Below are positions 41,572 to 48,786 of a stretch of DNA of 64,000 nt, in pieces. Made by a program: the position numbers and the translations under genes. Position 1 is the stretch's first letter. Each line of letters starts with the position of its first letter. The notes beneath the pieces were generated by a model that saw only the letters and a program-made list of their open reading frames with translations, was not told the origin of the DNA and did no database searches. Source of the DNA: an uncultured Clostridia bacterium (GTDB taxonomy: Bacteria > Bacillota > Clostridia > Christensenellales > Aristaeellaceae); the NCBI GenBank assembly GCA_937894675.1, contig CALCQO010000002.1, positions 186,001-250,000 on the forward strand, given 5' to 3'.

Positions 41572-42951
41572 TTAGAGTTGTTCGAATCTGCCGGTGAAGA
41601 AGCGCAGCTGTTTGGGCTCGTATGCCCATTTCAGGCCGCGGATATCCGCCGCGTGCTGATGCAGGTGCTTCACCGTTTCCGCCACATAGTCCATATGGGC
41701 GTAGGTATACACCCTGCGGGGGATGGTCAGGCGCACTGTTTCAAGCTTAGGCGCTTGATCCTCCCCCGTTTTCTTATCCCGCCCGGCAGAGATAATCCCC
41801 CGCTCCATGCTGCGCACGCCGCCCTCCACATAAATCGCCGCCGCCAGCGCCTGGGCTGGGAACTGGCTCTGACTCAAGTGCGGGCAGAAGGACCTGGCAT
41901 CCAGGAACACCGCGTGGCCGCCCACGGGGCGGATGATGGGCACCCCCGCCTCCATCAGCCTGTCGCCAAGGTAGCGCACCTGCTTCACCCGGTGCTCGAT
42001 ATACTCTTCCTGCATGGCTTCTTCCAGCCCCACCGCCATGGCCTCCATATCCCGCCCGGCCATGCCGCCGTAGGAGGGCATGCCCTCAAACACCACCACC
42101 AGCTCCTTGGCGGCGGTAAACAGCTCCTCATCATTCAGGCACAGAAAGCCGCCGATGTTGGTAATGCAGTCCTTCTTGCCCGACATGGTGCAGCCGTCGG
42201 CGTAGCTGAACATTTCCTTCACAATATCCGCGATGGGGGTGTCCTGATACCCCGCCTCCTGCTCGCGGATAAAGTAGGCGTTCTCCACGCAGCGGGTGGC
42301 GTCCATGAACACCCGGATGCCACGTGCCCGGCAGTACTCCGCCACCGCCCGCAGATTGGCCATGCTGACGGGCTGGCCGCCCGCCAGGTTTACTGTGACC
42401 GCCACGCACACATAGGCGATGTTCTCCGCCCCCACCTTGCCCACCAGGGCGTCCAGCTTATCAAGGTCCACATTGCCCTTGAAGGGGATGTCCGCCGCGG
42501 CGTTGTGTGCCTGGTCCTGAATAATATCGTGGAAGATGCCGCCGTTGGCCTCCTGATGGTAGCGGGTGGTGGTGAAGTACATGTTGCCCGGCACATACTG
42601 CCCGGGTTTGATGGCGATACGGCTGAGGATGTTCTCCGCCCCGCGCCCCTGGTGGGTGGGCACCACATGCGCAAAACCGAACAGCCGCTTCACGGTATCT
42701 TCCAAGCGGTAGAAGCTGCGGCTGCCCGCGTAGGCCTCATCCCCCTGCATCATGCCCGCCCACTGCCGGTCGCTCATGGCGTTGGTGCCCGAATCGGTGA
42801 GCAAGTCAATGTATACATCCTCCGCCTTTAGCAGGAAGGTGTTGTAGCCGGCCTCCGCCATCAGCTGCTCCCGCTGATTTTTATCTATCATTCGGATGGG
42901 TTCGACGGCCTTGATGCGGAACGGTTCCGCCGGATAACGCTGCAGATCCAT
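41572..42951 (-). CDS. tpl: Tyrosine phenol-lyase
   Basis: A 459-residue PLP enzyme of the beta-eliminating lyase family, closely similar along its length to Citrobacter tyrosine phenol-lyase (YPAEPFRIK, THQGRGAENILS, NMYFTTTRYHQE, PSYGG, YEPKQLRFFT). Lys260 in SGKKDC should bind PLP. Two residues that separate this enzyme from tryptophanase are seen: Thr127 in the TTT run and Arg384 in SMERG, which bind the phenol hydroxyl. It splits tyrosine into phenol, pyruvate and ammonia. I use the ATG at 42951 because AGGAGG is 8 bases upstream. It is monocistronic, with no tyrosine permease nearby. Confidence 0.95.
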   Translation of the reverse strand: MDLQRYPAEPFRIKAVEPIRMIDKNQREQLMAEAGYNTFLLKAEDVYIDLLTDSGTNAMSDRQWAGMMQGDEAYAGSRSFYRLEDTVKRLFGFAHVVPTHQGRGAENILSRIAIKPGQYVPGNMYFTTTRYHQEANGGIFHDIIQDQAHNAAADIPFKGNVDLDKLDALVGKVGAENIAYVCVAVTVNLAGGQPVSMANLRAVAEYCRARGIRVFMDATRCVENAYFIREQEAGYQDTPIADIVKEMFSYADGCTMSGKKDCITNIGGFLCLNDEELFTAAKELVVVFEGMPSYGGMAGRDMEAMAVGLEEAMQEEYIEHRVKQVRYLGDRLMEAGVPIIRPVGGHAVFLDARSFCPHLSQSQFPAQALAAAIYVEGGVRSMERGIISAGRDKKTGEDQAPKLETVRLTIPRRVYTYAHMDYVAETVKHLHQHAADIRGLKWAYEPKQLRFFTGRFEQL

Positions 42952-42965
42952 GGATAATCCTCCTG

Positions 42966-42992
42966 ATGCATATTTCGTTTTCTTATGCATAT
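42966..42992. promoter_or_regulatory. ATGCATAT direct repeats over the tpl promoter
   Basis: ATGCATAT occurs at 42966-42973 and 42985-42992, 19 bases apart (about two helical turns); the second overlaps the -10 element. Possible binding site for a regulator. Confidence 0.35.
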
Positions 42993-43019
42993 TGTACGGG
43001 ACGCCCGGGCATAACGCAA
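42991..43019 (-). promoter_or_regulatory. Promoter of tpl
   Basis: On the minus strand TTGCGT (43019-43014), 17-base spacer, TACAAT (42996-42991), 40 bases before the start codon. Confidence 0.7.
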
Positions 43020-43056
43020 TAGAAAAAGTACAAAATAAAAACATTTTTTCGCGCCA

Positions 43057-43080
43057 AGAAAAAAGCGCCGGTCAGGCGCT
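43057..43080 (-). terminator. Terminator of the yicC-to-rsmA operon
   Basis: On the minus strand AGCGCC, loop TGACC, GGCGCT is followed by TTTTTTCTT, 25 bases after the rsmA stop. Confidence 0.85.
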
Positions 43081-43104
43081 GTGAAAAACCAGAGAAAATT
43101 GCCG

Positions 43105-43908
43105 TTACGGCAGCAGTTCCAGCAGGGACAGAAAGTCCGGTATCTCCATCTGCTCCGCCCGGATGGTGGGGGCAAAGCCGCAGGCGGCCAGGATGGCCTC
43201 GGCCTGGGGGCGGGGAAGGGCGTAGCCGGGCATCAGGTTGTTAAGCAGGGTCTTGCGCTTCTGGGCAAAGGCCAGGCGCACCAGGCGGAAGAAAGCGGGC
43301 TGCTTCTCCTTAGGCACCAGAGGTTCCTGCCTCACAGGCATGTGCAGAAACACACTGTCCACCTTGGGGGGCGGGGTAAAGCACGCCGCGGGCACATCCA
43401 GCGCTTTCACCGGCTCTGTTTTGACCCGGCACAGGATGGGCAGCGGGCCCCAGCCATCCTCCCCGGGGCCTGCCAGGATGCGCTGGCCCGCCTCCTTCTG
43501 CACCATCACGCTGATGGACAAAAGGGGCAAGGACAGCTGCAGAAAGCTTTCCACCAGGGGGGTGGTGATATAGTAGGGCAGGTTGGCCACAATGCGCAGC
43601 GGCCCATAAGGCGCAAGGAGCGCCTGCATATCCAGCTTCTGCGCGTCGCTGTGCAGGATGTCCACATGGTCAAACCCTGACAGCTTCAGCTTCAGGAAGG
43701 GCAGCAGGCGGCCGTCCACCTCCACGCTTATCAGTTTGCCGCAGGCTTTGGCCAGGAAGAAGGACAAATCCCCCATCCCGGCGCCCATCTCAAACACTGT
43801 ATCATGGGGGCCAACCTCCGCCGCCTCCACCAGGCGGGAAAGGATGGCCTCATCGCTTAAAAAGTTCTGCCCCAGCGCTTTGGCATGGCGGAAACCCTGC
43901 TGCTTCAT
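43105..43908 (-). CDS. rsmA: 16S rRNA (adenine-1518/1519) dimethyltransferase RsmA/KsgA
   Basis: A 267-residue methyltransferase. KALGQNFLSDEAIL opens the family; VFEMGAGMGDLSFFLA is the S-adenosylmethionine motif I, and NLPYYITTPL is the catalytic motif IV. It dimethylates two adenines near the 3' end of 16S rRNA late in 30S assembly. Its start overlaps the rpe stop by four bases. It occupies the last place of the operon, where Bacillus has thiN after rpe. Confidence 0.96.
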   Translation of the reverse strand: MKQQGFRHAKALGQNFLSDEAILSRLVEAAEVGPHDTVFEMGAGMGDLSFFLAKACGKLISVEVDGRLLPFLKLKLSGFDHVDILHSDAQKLDMQALLAPYGPLRIVANLPYYITTPLVESFLQLSLPLLSISVMVQKEAGQRILAGPGEDGWGPLPILCRVKTEPVKALDVPAACFTPPPKVDSVFLHMPVRQEPLVPKEKQPAFFRLVRLAFAQKRKTLLNNLMPGYALPRPQAEAILAACGFAPTIRAEQMEIPDFLSLLELLP

Positions 43909-44549
43909 GGCAGCAGTTTCCGGCAGGCATCAATCACCTGGGCGGGGTTGTCGCTGCCGTAGATGCCCGATCCCATCACCAGCCGGGTCGCCCCGGCGCT
44001 GACCGCCAGATGGGCATTCTCCTGCACGATGCCCCCGTCCACCGAGCGCACCCCCTCAAAGCCCTGATTCCGTACATGGCTCAGCTTGGAAAGCTGCTCC
44101 AGCTGGATTTTCTGCCCGCCAAAGCCGGGCTCCACGCTCATCACCAGTACCTGGTGGATGTCCCCCAGATACCTGTCCAGAGCGCTGGCCGAGGTGCCGG
44201 GGCGCAGGGACAGCCCGGGCTTGACGCCCAGGGCGCGGATGTCCGCCAAAACGCGGCCCACATCCGCCTCTATCTCCACATGGATGGTCAGTTCATCCGC
44301 CCCGGCCTGGGCGAAGGCTTCGATATACTCCTCAGGGTTGGTCATCATCAGATGCACGTCCAACAACGCCGTGGGAAACGCCCGGCGCAGGGCTTGCACC
44401 AGGTGGGGTCCAAAGGTCAAATTGGGCACAAAATGGGCATCCATGATGTCCACATGCAGGGCGGCAGCCCCCGCGTCCAGCACCATCTGGATATCCTGCC
44501 CCAGGTTCAGCACATTGGCGGCCAGGATGGACGGCGCGATCTCAATCAT
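43905..44549 (-). CDS. rpe: Ribulose-phosphate 3-epimerase
   Basis: A 214-residue TIM-barrel enzyme interconverting ribulose 5-phosphate and xylulose 5-phosphate. MIEIAPSILAANVLNLGQDI, HVDIMDAHFVPN (metal-binding His and Asp), VHLMMTNPE, VMSVEPGFGGQ and VDGGIV are the family's blocks. The frame is open upstream, but the ATG at 44549 follows GGAGGGAAAG and fits the family start. It overlaps the end of rsgA by eight bases and the start of rsmA by four. Confidence 0.97.
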   Translation of the reverse strand: MIEIAPSILAANVLNLGQDIQMVLDAGAAALHVDIMDAHFVPNLTFGPHLVQALRRAFPTALLDVHLMMTNPEEYIEAFAQAGADELTIHVEIEADVGRVLADIRALGVKPGLSLRPGTSASALDRYLGDIHQVLVMSVEPGFGGQKIQLEQLSKLSHVRNQGFEGVRSVDGGIVQENAHLAVSAGATRLVMGSGIYGSDNPAQVIDACRKLLP

Positions 44550-45420
44550 ATCTTTCCCTCCAGTTCGTTTCCACTTCAGAAAGCAGCTGTTGGTAGCGCT
44601 GCAGCCGCTGGGCGTCAATCTCTCCTATTTTCGCCGCTTCCTTTACCCGGCAGCCCGGCTCCTGGTTATGGAAGCAGGGGGTAAAGCGGCACTGCCCCAA
44701 ATAGGGGGCAAACTCGGGGTAGTTGTCCGGCAGGGTCACCGGCTCCATCTTGTCCGGCGCTTCCAACAGGCTGAAGCCCGGGGTATCCAGCGCCTTGATG
44801 CCGTTGGCTTCCAGCAGGGAAGCGTGGCGGGTGGTCTGCCGCCCCCGCTGGATTCTGCGGCTGATGCGCCCCGTTTCCAGATCCATGTCCAGCAGGCGGG
44901 AGAGCAGGGTGCTCTTGCCCACCCCCGACTGCCCGGCAAAGCAGCACAGGCCGCCTTGCAGCGCCTGGGCCAAAGCGTCCATCCCCCGGCCGTCGCGGGC
45001 GGAGACCCCCACCACCTGGGCCTGGGCGTCCCGGTAGGTGCTCCTGGCAAAATCCAGGGTTTCCTCGTCCATATCGCATTTGTTGATGACAATCAGTGGA
45101 GTAATCTGCTGCCGCTGGGCGCTGAGGAGCAGCTTGTCCACCAGCAGCCAGTCGGGCTGGGGGGCAGGCGCCGCCACGATGCACAGCCTGTCCACATTGG
45201 CCACCGGCGGGCGCAGGAACTGGCTTTTTCGGGGCAGGATTTCCTCCACCCAGCCATGCTCCTCCAGTTCTCCCGGGGTAAAGAGCACCAAATCCCCCAC
45301 CAGGGGGGAAATTTTCTGCCGGCGGAACTTCTTCTTGGCGCGCAGCACATAGGCTTCGCCCCCCTTGTCCCGCACGGTGTACAGGCCGCCGCGGCCCTCG
45401 ATAATCTGCCCTTCTCTCAT
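44542..45420 (-). CDS. rsgA: Ribosome small-subunit GTPase RsgA
   Basis: A 292-residue circularly permuted GTPase: N-terminal OB fold (about residues 1-70), then G4 NKCD, G1 GQSGVGKST and G3 DTPGF in permuted order, then a zinc finger with the C-terminal Cys/His set (CRFTPCFHNQEPGC). It helps mature the 30S subunit. It overlaps prkC upstream by four bases and rpe downstream by eight, matching the order in Bacillus. Confidence 0.97.
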   Translation of the reverse strand: MREGQIIEGRGGLYTVRDKGGEAYVLRAKKKFRRQKISPLVGDLVLFTPGELEEHGWVEEILPRKSQFLRPPVANVDRLCIVAAPAPQPDWLLVDKLLLSAQRQQITPLIVINKCDMDEETLDFARSTYRDAQAQVVGVSARDGRGMDALAQALQGGLCCFAGQSGVGKSTLLSRLLDMDLETGRISRRIQRGRQTTRHASLLEANGIKALDTPGFSLLEAPDKMEPVTLPDNYPEFAPYLGQCRFTPCFHNQEPGCRVKEAAKIGEIDAQRLQRYQQLLSEVETNWRERYD

Positions 45421-47033
45421 GTGGTGGGCACGTTTTCCGCCACGTACACCGCCAGCACGACTTCCATGGCCTCATCCAGGGGCATGATGATAGCCCCCGC
45501 CTCGGGGAACTGGTCGGCCACCTTGCCAAACTGGGTGCTGTCGGCCACGGGCACTTCCTCTACCTTGATTTTGGCTACCGGCAGCCCCGCCGTCTGCAGG
45601 GCGCGCACGGCTTCCTCCCGGTCCTTGCCCACCATGTCGGGCACCGTCATCTGGCCGCCGGAAATGGTGACCTGGACGATTTCCCCGGTCTTAATCAGGG
45701 TGTCCGCGGCGGGCAATTGGGTTAGAATGGTGCCGGGGGCGCTGGGGTTCATTTCCCGGCGGATAACCAGCATGTTCAGGCCAACGCGGGCCATGGCGCG
45801 CTCCGCCTCCTGCTGCAAAAGGCCCACCAACTCGGGCACCACCTGGTCCACCGGGCCCAGGGACACCGTCAGCAGGATGGTTTCCCCCCTGCGCATCCTG
45901 TAGCCGTAGTCGTGGGACTGCAGAATCACCGTACCCGCGGGGGTGGTGCTGTTCTGCCTAACCACCTCGGGCTTGAGCCGGGCACGGATGGCGATGCGCA
46001 GGGCATCCTCCTCCGTTTCGCCAAGCAGGTAGGGGGCTTCGGTGGTGTTGACCACCTGCTGGTAGATGGCGGCGGTGCCAAACACCAAAGACCCCAGCAC
46101 CGCCAGCGCCGCCAGCAGGGAGGCGGCGCGCTGCCACTTCCAGCGCTTTTTCTTCTTTTTCTGGGTGGGCACCACAAAAACAGGGGTGTCCCGGGTGTTT
46201 TCCTTTTCGGGGAACTGCAGGGCGCTTTTCACCGCCTGGGCCATGTCCAGGGCGGAGCGGTAGCGGTCCTGGGGGCTCTTTTCCAGGGCCTTCATCACCA
46301 CGCTCTCAATGGCGGGGGAGACATCGGGGTTTAACTCCCTCACAGGCCGGGGCTTTTGCTGGATATGCTGCAGGGCGATGGTGACGGGCTTCTCCCCGTC
46401 AAAGGGAACCTTGCCGGTGAGCAGCTCGTAAAAGACCACGCCCACCGAATACAGATCGCTGGCTGTGGTGGCTACATCCCCCCGGGCCTGCTCGGGCGAA
46501 AAATAGTGGACGGAGCCCATCACCGTGTCTTTTTTATCCTTGATTTCCGTGCCCGAGCCCACCATGCGGGCGATGCCAAAGTCGGACACCTTGATGTAGC
46601 CCCGCTGGTCCACCAAAATATTCTGGGGCTTGATGTCCCGGTGGATGATGTTGGCGGCGTGGGCGTGCTGCAGGGCGGACAGAATGCGGATAACAATCTG
46701 GGAGGCCACGTCCTCGGGCAGCCTGCCCCGCTCCCGCACGATGTCCTTTAAGGTTTTGCCGTTGACATACTCGATGACGATGTACAGGTTGTTGGCGTCA
46801 TCTCCCACGTCCAGCAGGTTTACGATGTTATGGTGGCTCATCTTGCTGGCGGCGGTGGCTTCCCGCTGGAAAAAGGCCACAAACTCGGGGTTGTCGTGGA
46901 ACTCCGGCCGCAGGAACTTGACCGCCACATCGTGGCCGGTGCGCAAATCCCGGGCGCGGAATACCATGGCCATGCCGCCCTCGCCGATTTTTTCCAGCAG
47001 CTGGTAGCGGTCGCCCAACTTCTTGCCGATCAT
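45417..47033 (-). CDS. prkC: PASTA-domain Ser/Thr protein kinase
   Basis: A 538-residue membrane kinase. The kinase domain has IGEGGMAMVF, Lys39 in VAVKFL, HRDIKPQN (131-138, catalytic Asp133) and DFG (151-153). A basic juxtamembrane stretch and one membrane helix (about 338-360) lead to three extracellular PASTA domains (to residue 538), which bind muropeptides. It controls wall synthesis, growth and dormancy exit in Bacillota. I use the ATG at 47033, overlapping the phosphatase gene; the open frame upstream belongs to the overlap. Neighbours stp and rsgA match the usual arrangement. Confidence 0.96.
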   Translation of the reverse strand: MIGKKLGDRYQLLEKIGEGGMAMVFRARDLRTGHDVAVKFLRPEFHDNPEFVAFFQREATAASKMSHHNIVNLLDVGDDANNLYIVIEYVNGKTLKDIVRERGRLPEDVASQIVIRILSALQHAHAANIIHRDIKPQNILVDQRGYIKVSDFGIARMVGSGTEIKDKKDTVMGSVHYFSPEQARGDVATTASDLYSVGVVFYELLTGKVPFDGEKPVTIALQHIQQKPRPVRELNPDVSPAIESVVMKALEKSPQDRYRSALDMAQAVKSALQFPEKENTRDTPVFVVPTQKKKKKRWKWQRAASLLAALAVLGSLVFGTAAIYQQVVNTTEAPYLLGETEEDALRIAIRARLKPEVVRQNSTTPAGTVILQSHDYGYRMRRGETILLTVSLGPVDQVVPELVGLLQQEAERAMARVGLNMLVIRREMNPSAPGTILTQLPAADTLIKTGEIVQVTISGGQMTVPDMVGKDREEAVRALQTAGLPVAKIKVEEVPVADSTQFGKVADQFPEAGAIIMPLDEAMEVVLAVYVAENVPTT

Positions 47034-47737
47034 GCTTCCACCTCCAGCAGGATCAGGGTGATGTTGTCCCGCCCGCCCATGTCCAGGGCGGTGTTCAGCA
47101 GGCAATCCGCCGCGTCGGACAAGTCCGGGGTGGAAAGGATGTCCCGCAGGCGCGGGGCTTTGATGTACTCCGTCAGCCCGTCGGTGCACAGCAGCCACCG
47201 GTCGCCAGGCCTCTTTTCCGGCCAGGAAATGTCCGCGTGGATGTTTTTGCTGGTGCCCACCGCCCGGGTAATCACGTTGCGGTAGGGATAATTGTCCGCC
47301 TCCTCCGGCGCCAGGGAACCGTCGCGCACCAGTTCAGCCACCAGGGAATGATCGGTGGACATCTGGGTAAGAACCCCCTCGCGCATCAGATAGCAGCGGC
47401 TGTCCCCCACATGGCCAAGGTAAAAGCCCTCGGGGGTTTCCCATAAAACGGTCATGGTGGTGCCCATGCCGCTGACCTCTTCCTCCAGCTTCTGGCGGGC
47501 GAAAATCTCCTTGTTGGCGCGGATAAAGCTCTTGCGCAGGGTGTCCTCGTTGGGCACATGGCCGGACAAATCCGCCGCCATCGCCTCCAGCGCCATGCGG
47601 CTGGCCACATGGCCGCCCCGGTGGCCGCCCATGCCGTCGGCCACGGCGTACACGGGGTAGAGGCCTTCCTGCACCAGGAAGCCATCCTGGTTGTTGGCCA
47701 TGATGTTGCCGATATCCGTTCTGGTTACGATTTTCAC
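47030..47737 (-). CDS. stp: PP2C-type protein phosphatase (Stp/PrpC)
   Basis: A 235-residue metal-dependent phosphatase that reverses PrkC phosphorylation. ADGMGGHRGG supplies the metal-binding Asp and Gly, HVGDSRCYL and CTDGLTEY follow, and GGRDNITLI contains the last metal Asp. The start is a GTG at 47737, overlapping the rlmN stop (GTGA) behind a GGAGGGG site. The longer upstream frame is not needed. Pairing with the downstream kinase gene is conserved in Bacillota. Confidence 0.95.
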   Translation of the reverse strand: MKIVTRTDIGNIMANNQDGFLVQEGLYPVYAVADGMGGHRGGHVASRMALEAMAADLSGHVPNEDTLRKSFIRANKEIFARQKLEEEVSGMGTTMTVLWETPEGFYLGHVGDSRCYLMREGVLTQMSTDHSLVAELVRDGSLAPEEADNYPYRNVITRAVGTSKNIHADISWPEKRPGDRWLLCTDGLTEYIKAPRLRDILSTPDLSDAADCLLNTALDMGGRDNITLILLEVEA

Positions 47738-48786
47738 CCTTGCCCCTCCCCGGATGGTAGTTTCAGCACCCGCCTGCGCAGCTGCCCGCAGGCGCCCTGA
47801 ATATCGCTGCCCATTTCCCTGCGGATGGTGGCGGAAATGTGGTTGTTCTCCAGTTCCTTTAGGAAAGCTTCCGCCTTCTGGCGGCTGACGCCCTTCAAAT
47901 CCCGCTCCTTGACATCGTTGAGGGGAATCAGGTTCACATGGCACTGCAGCCCCCTGAGCAGTTGGGACAGTTTTTTCGCCTGGTGCCCTTCGCTGTTGAC
48001 CCCGTCGATGAGGGCATACTCGAACACGATGCGCCGGCCGGTCATTTCCACCCAGGCGCGGCAGGCTTCCATCAGTTTGTCCATGGGCCAGGCTTTGGCG
48101 ATGGGCATAATCCGCAGCCGGGTCGCGTCATCGGGGGCATGGAGGGACACCGACAGGGTGACAGGCAGCTTTTCCTGTGCCAGCAGGTGCATTTTGTCCA
48201 CAATGCCGCAGGTGCTCAGCGACACGCGCCGGGGGCTGATGTTTAGGCCGTTCGGGTGGCTGATAAGGCGCAGAAAGCGCACCACCTGCTCGTAGTTGTC
48301 CAGGGGCTCGCCGCTGCCCATCAGCACGATGTTGTGCACCGCTTCGCCCTGCAGTTCCCGGTTCACCGCCAGCACCTCGCCCAGCATCTCCCCGGCGCTC
48401 AGGTTGCGGATGCAGCCGTCCAGGGTGCTGGCGCAAAAGGCGCAGCCCATTTTGCACCCCACCTGGGTGGAAATGCACAGGGTGAGCCCGTGCTTGTAGC
48501 GCATCAGCACCCCTTCCACCGCGTTGCCGTCGGGAAAGGTGTACAGGTACTTCTGGGTGCCGTCCGCCTGGGAAACCTGGCGGTGAGTAATCACCGCGGG
48601 CTGGGCGATGGTGTCCTTGGCCAAATCGGCCAGCATGTCCTTGGGCAAATTGGACATGCCGTCAAAATCCGCCCCCTTGTGCAGCCAGGAAAACAGCTGC
48701 TTGGCCCGGAAGGCGGGATAGCCCCGGCGCTTTACTTCTTCGGCCATTTCCTCTGGAAACAGGGACAGCCACTGCAAATCAGGCAT
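47734..48786 (-). CDS. rlmN: 23S rRNA/tRNA adenine-C2 methyltransferase RlmN
   Basis: A 350-residue radical SAM enzyme. The cluster cysteines are Cys111, Cys115 and Cys118 (GCKMGCAFC), and a conserved Cys near the C-terminus (GACGQLR) is the methyl carrier. GSGEPLDNYE is another family block. It adds a methyl group to A2503 of 23S rRNA and A37 of some tRNAs. Start ATG at 48786 overlaps the rsmB end; its stop overlaps stp. Confidence 0.97.
   Translation of the reverse strand: MPDLQWLSLFPEEMAEEVKRRGYPAFRAKQLFSWLHKGADFDGMSNLPKDMLADLAKDTIAQPAVITHRQVSQADGTQKYLYTFPDGNAVEGVLMRYKHGLTLCISTQVGCKMGCAFCASTLDGCIRNLSAGEMLGEVLAVNRELQGEAVHNIVLMGSGEPLDNYEQVVRFLRLISHPNGLNISPRRVSLSTCGIVDKMHLLAQEKLPVTLSVSLHAPDDATRLRIMPIAKAWPMDKLMEACRAWVEMTGRRIVFEYALIDGVNSEGHQAKKLSQLLRGLQCHVNLIPLNDVKERDLKGVSRQKAEAFLKELENNHISATIRREMGSDIQGACGQLRRRVLKLPSGEGQG

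Noticed and set aside
41572..42951. Tryptophanase
   Set aside because: Similarity along the whole protein and the Thr127/Arg384 pair fit tyrosine phenol-lyase.
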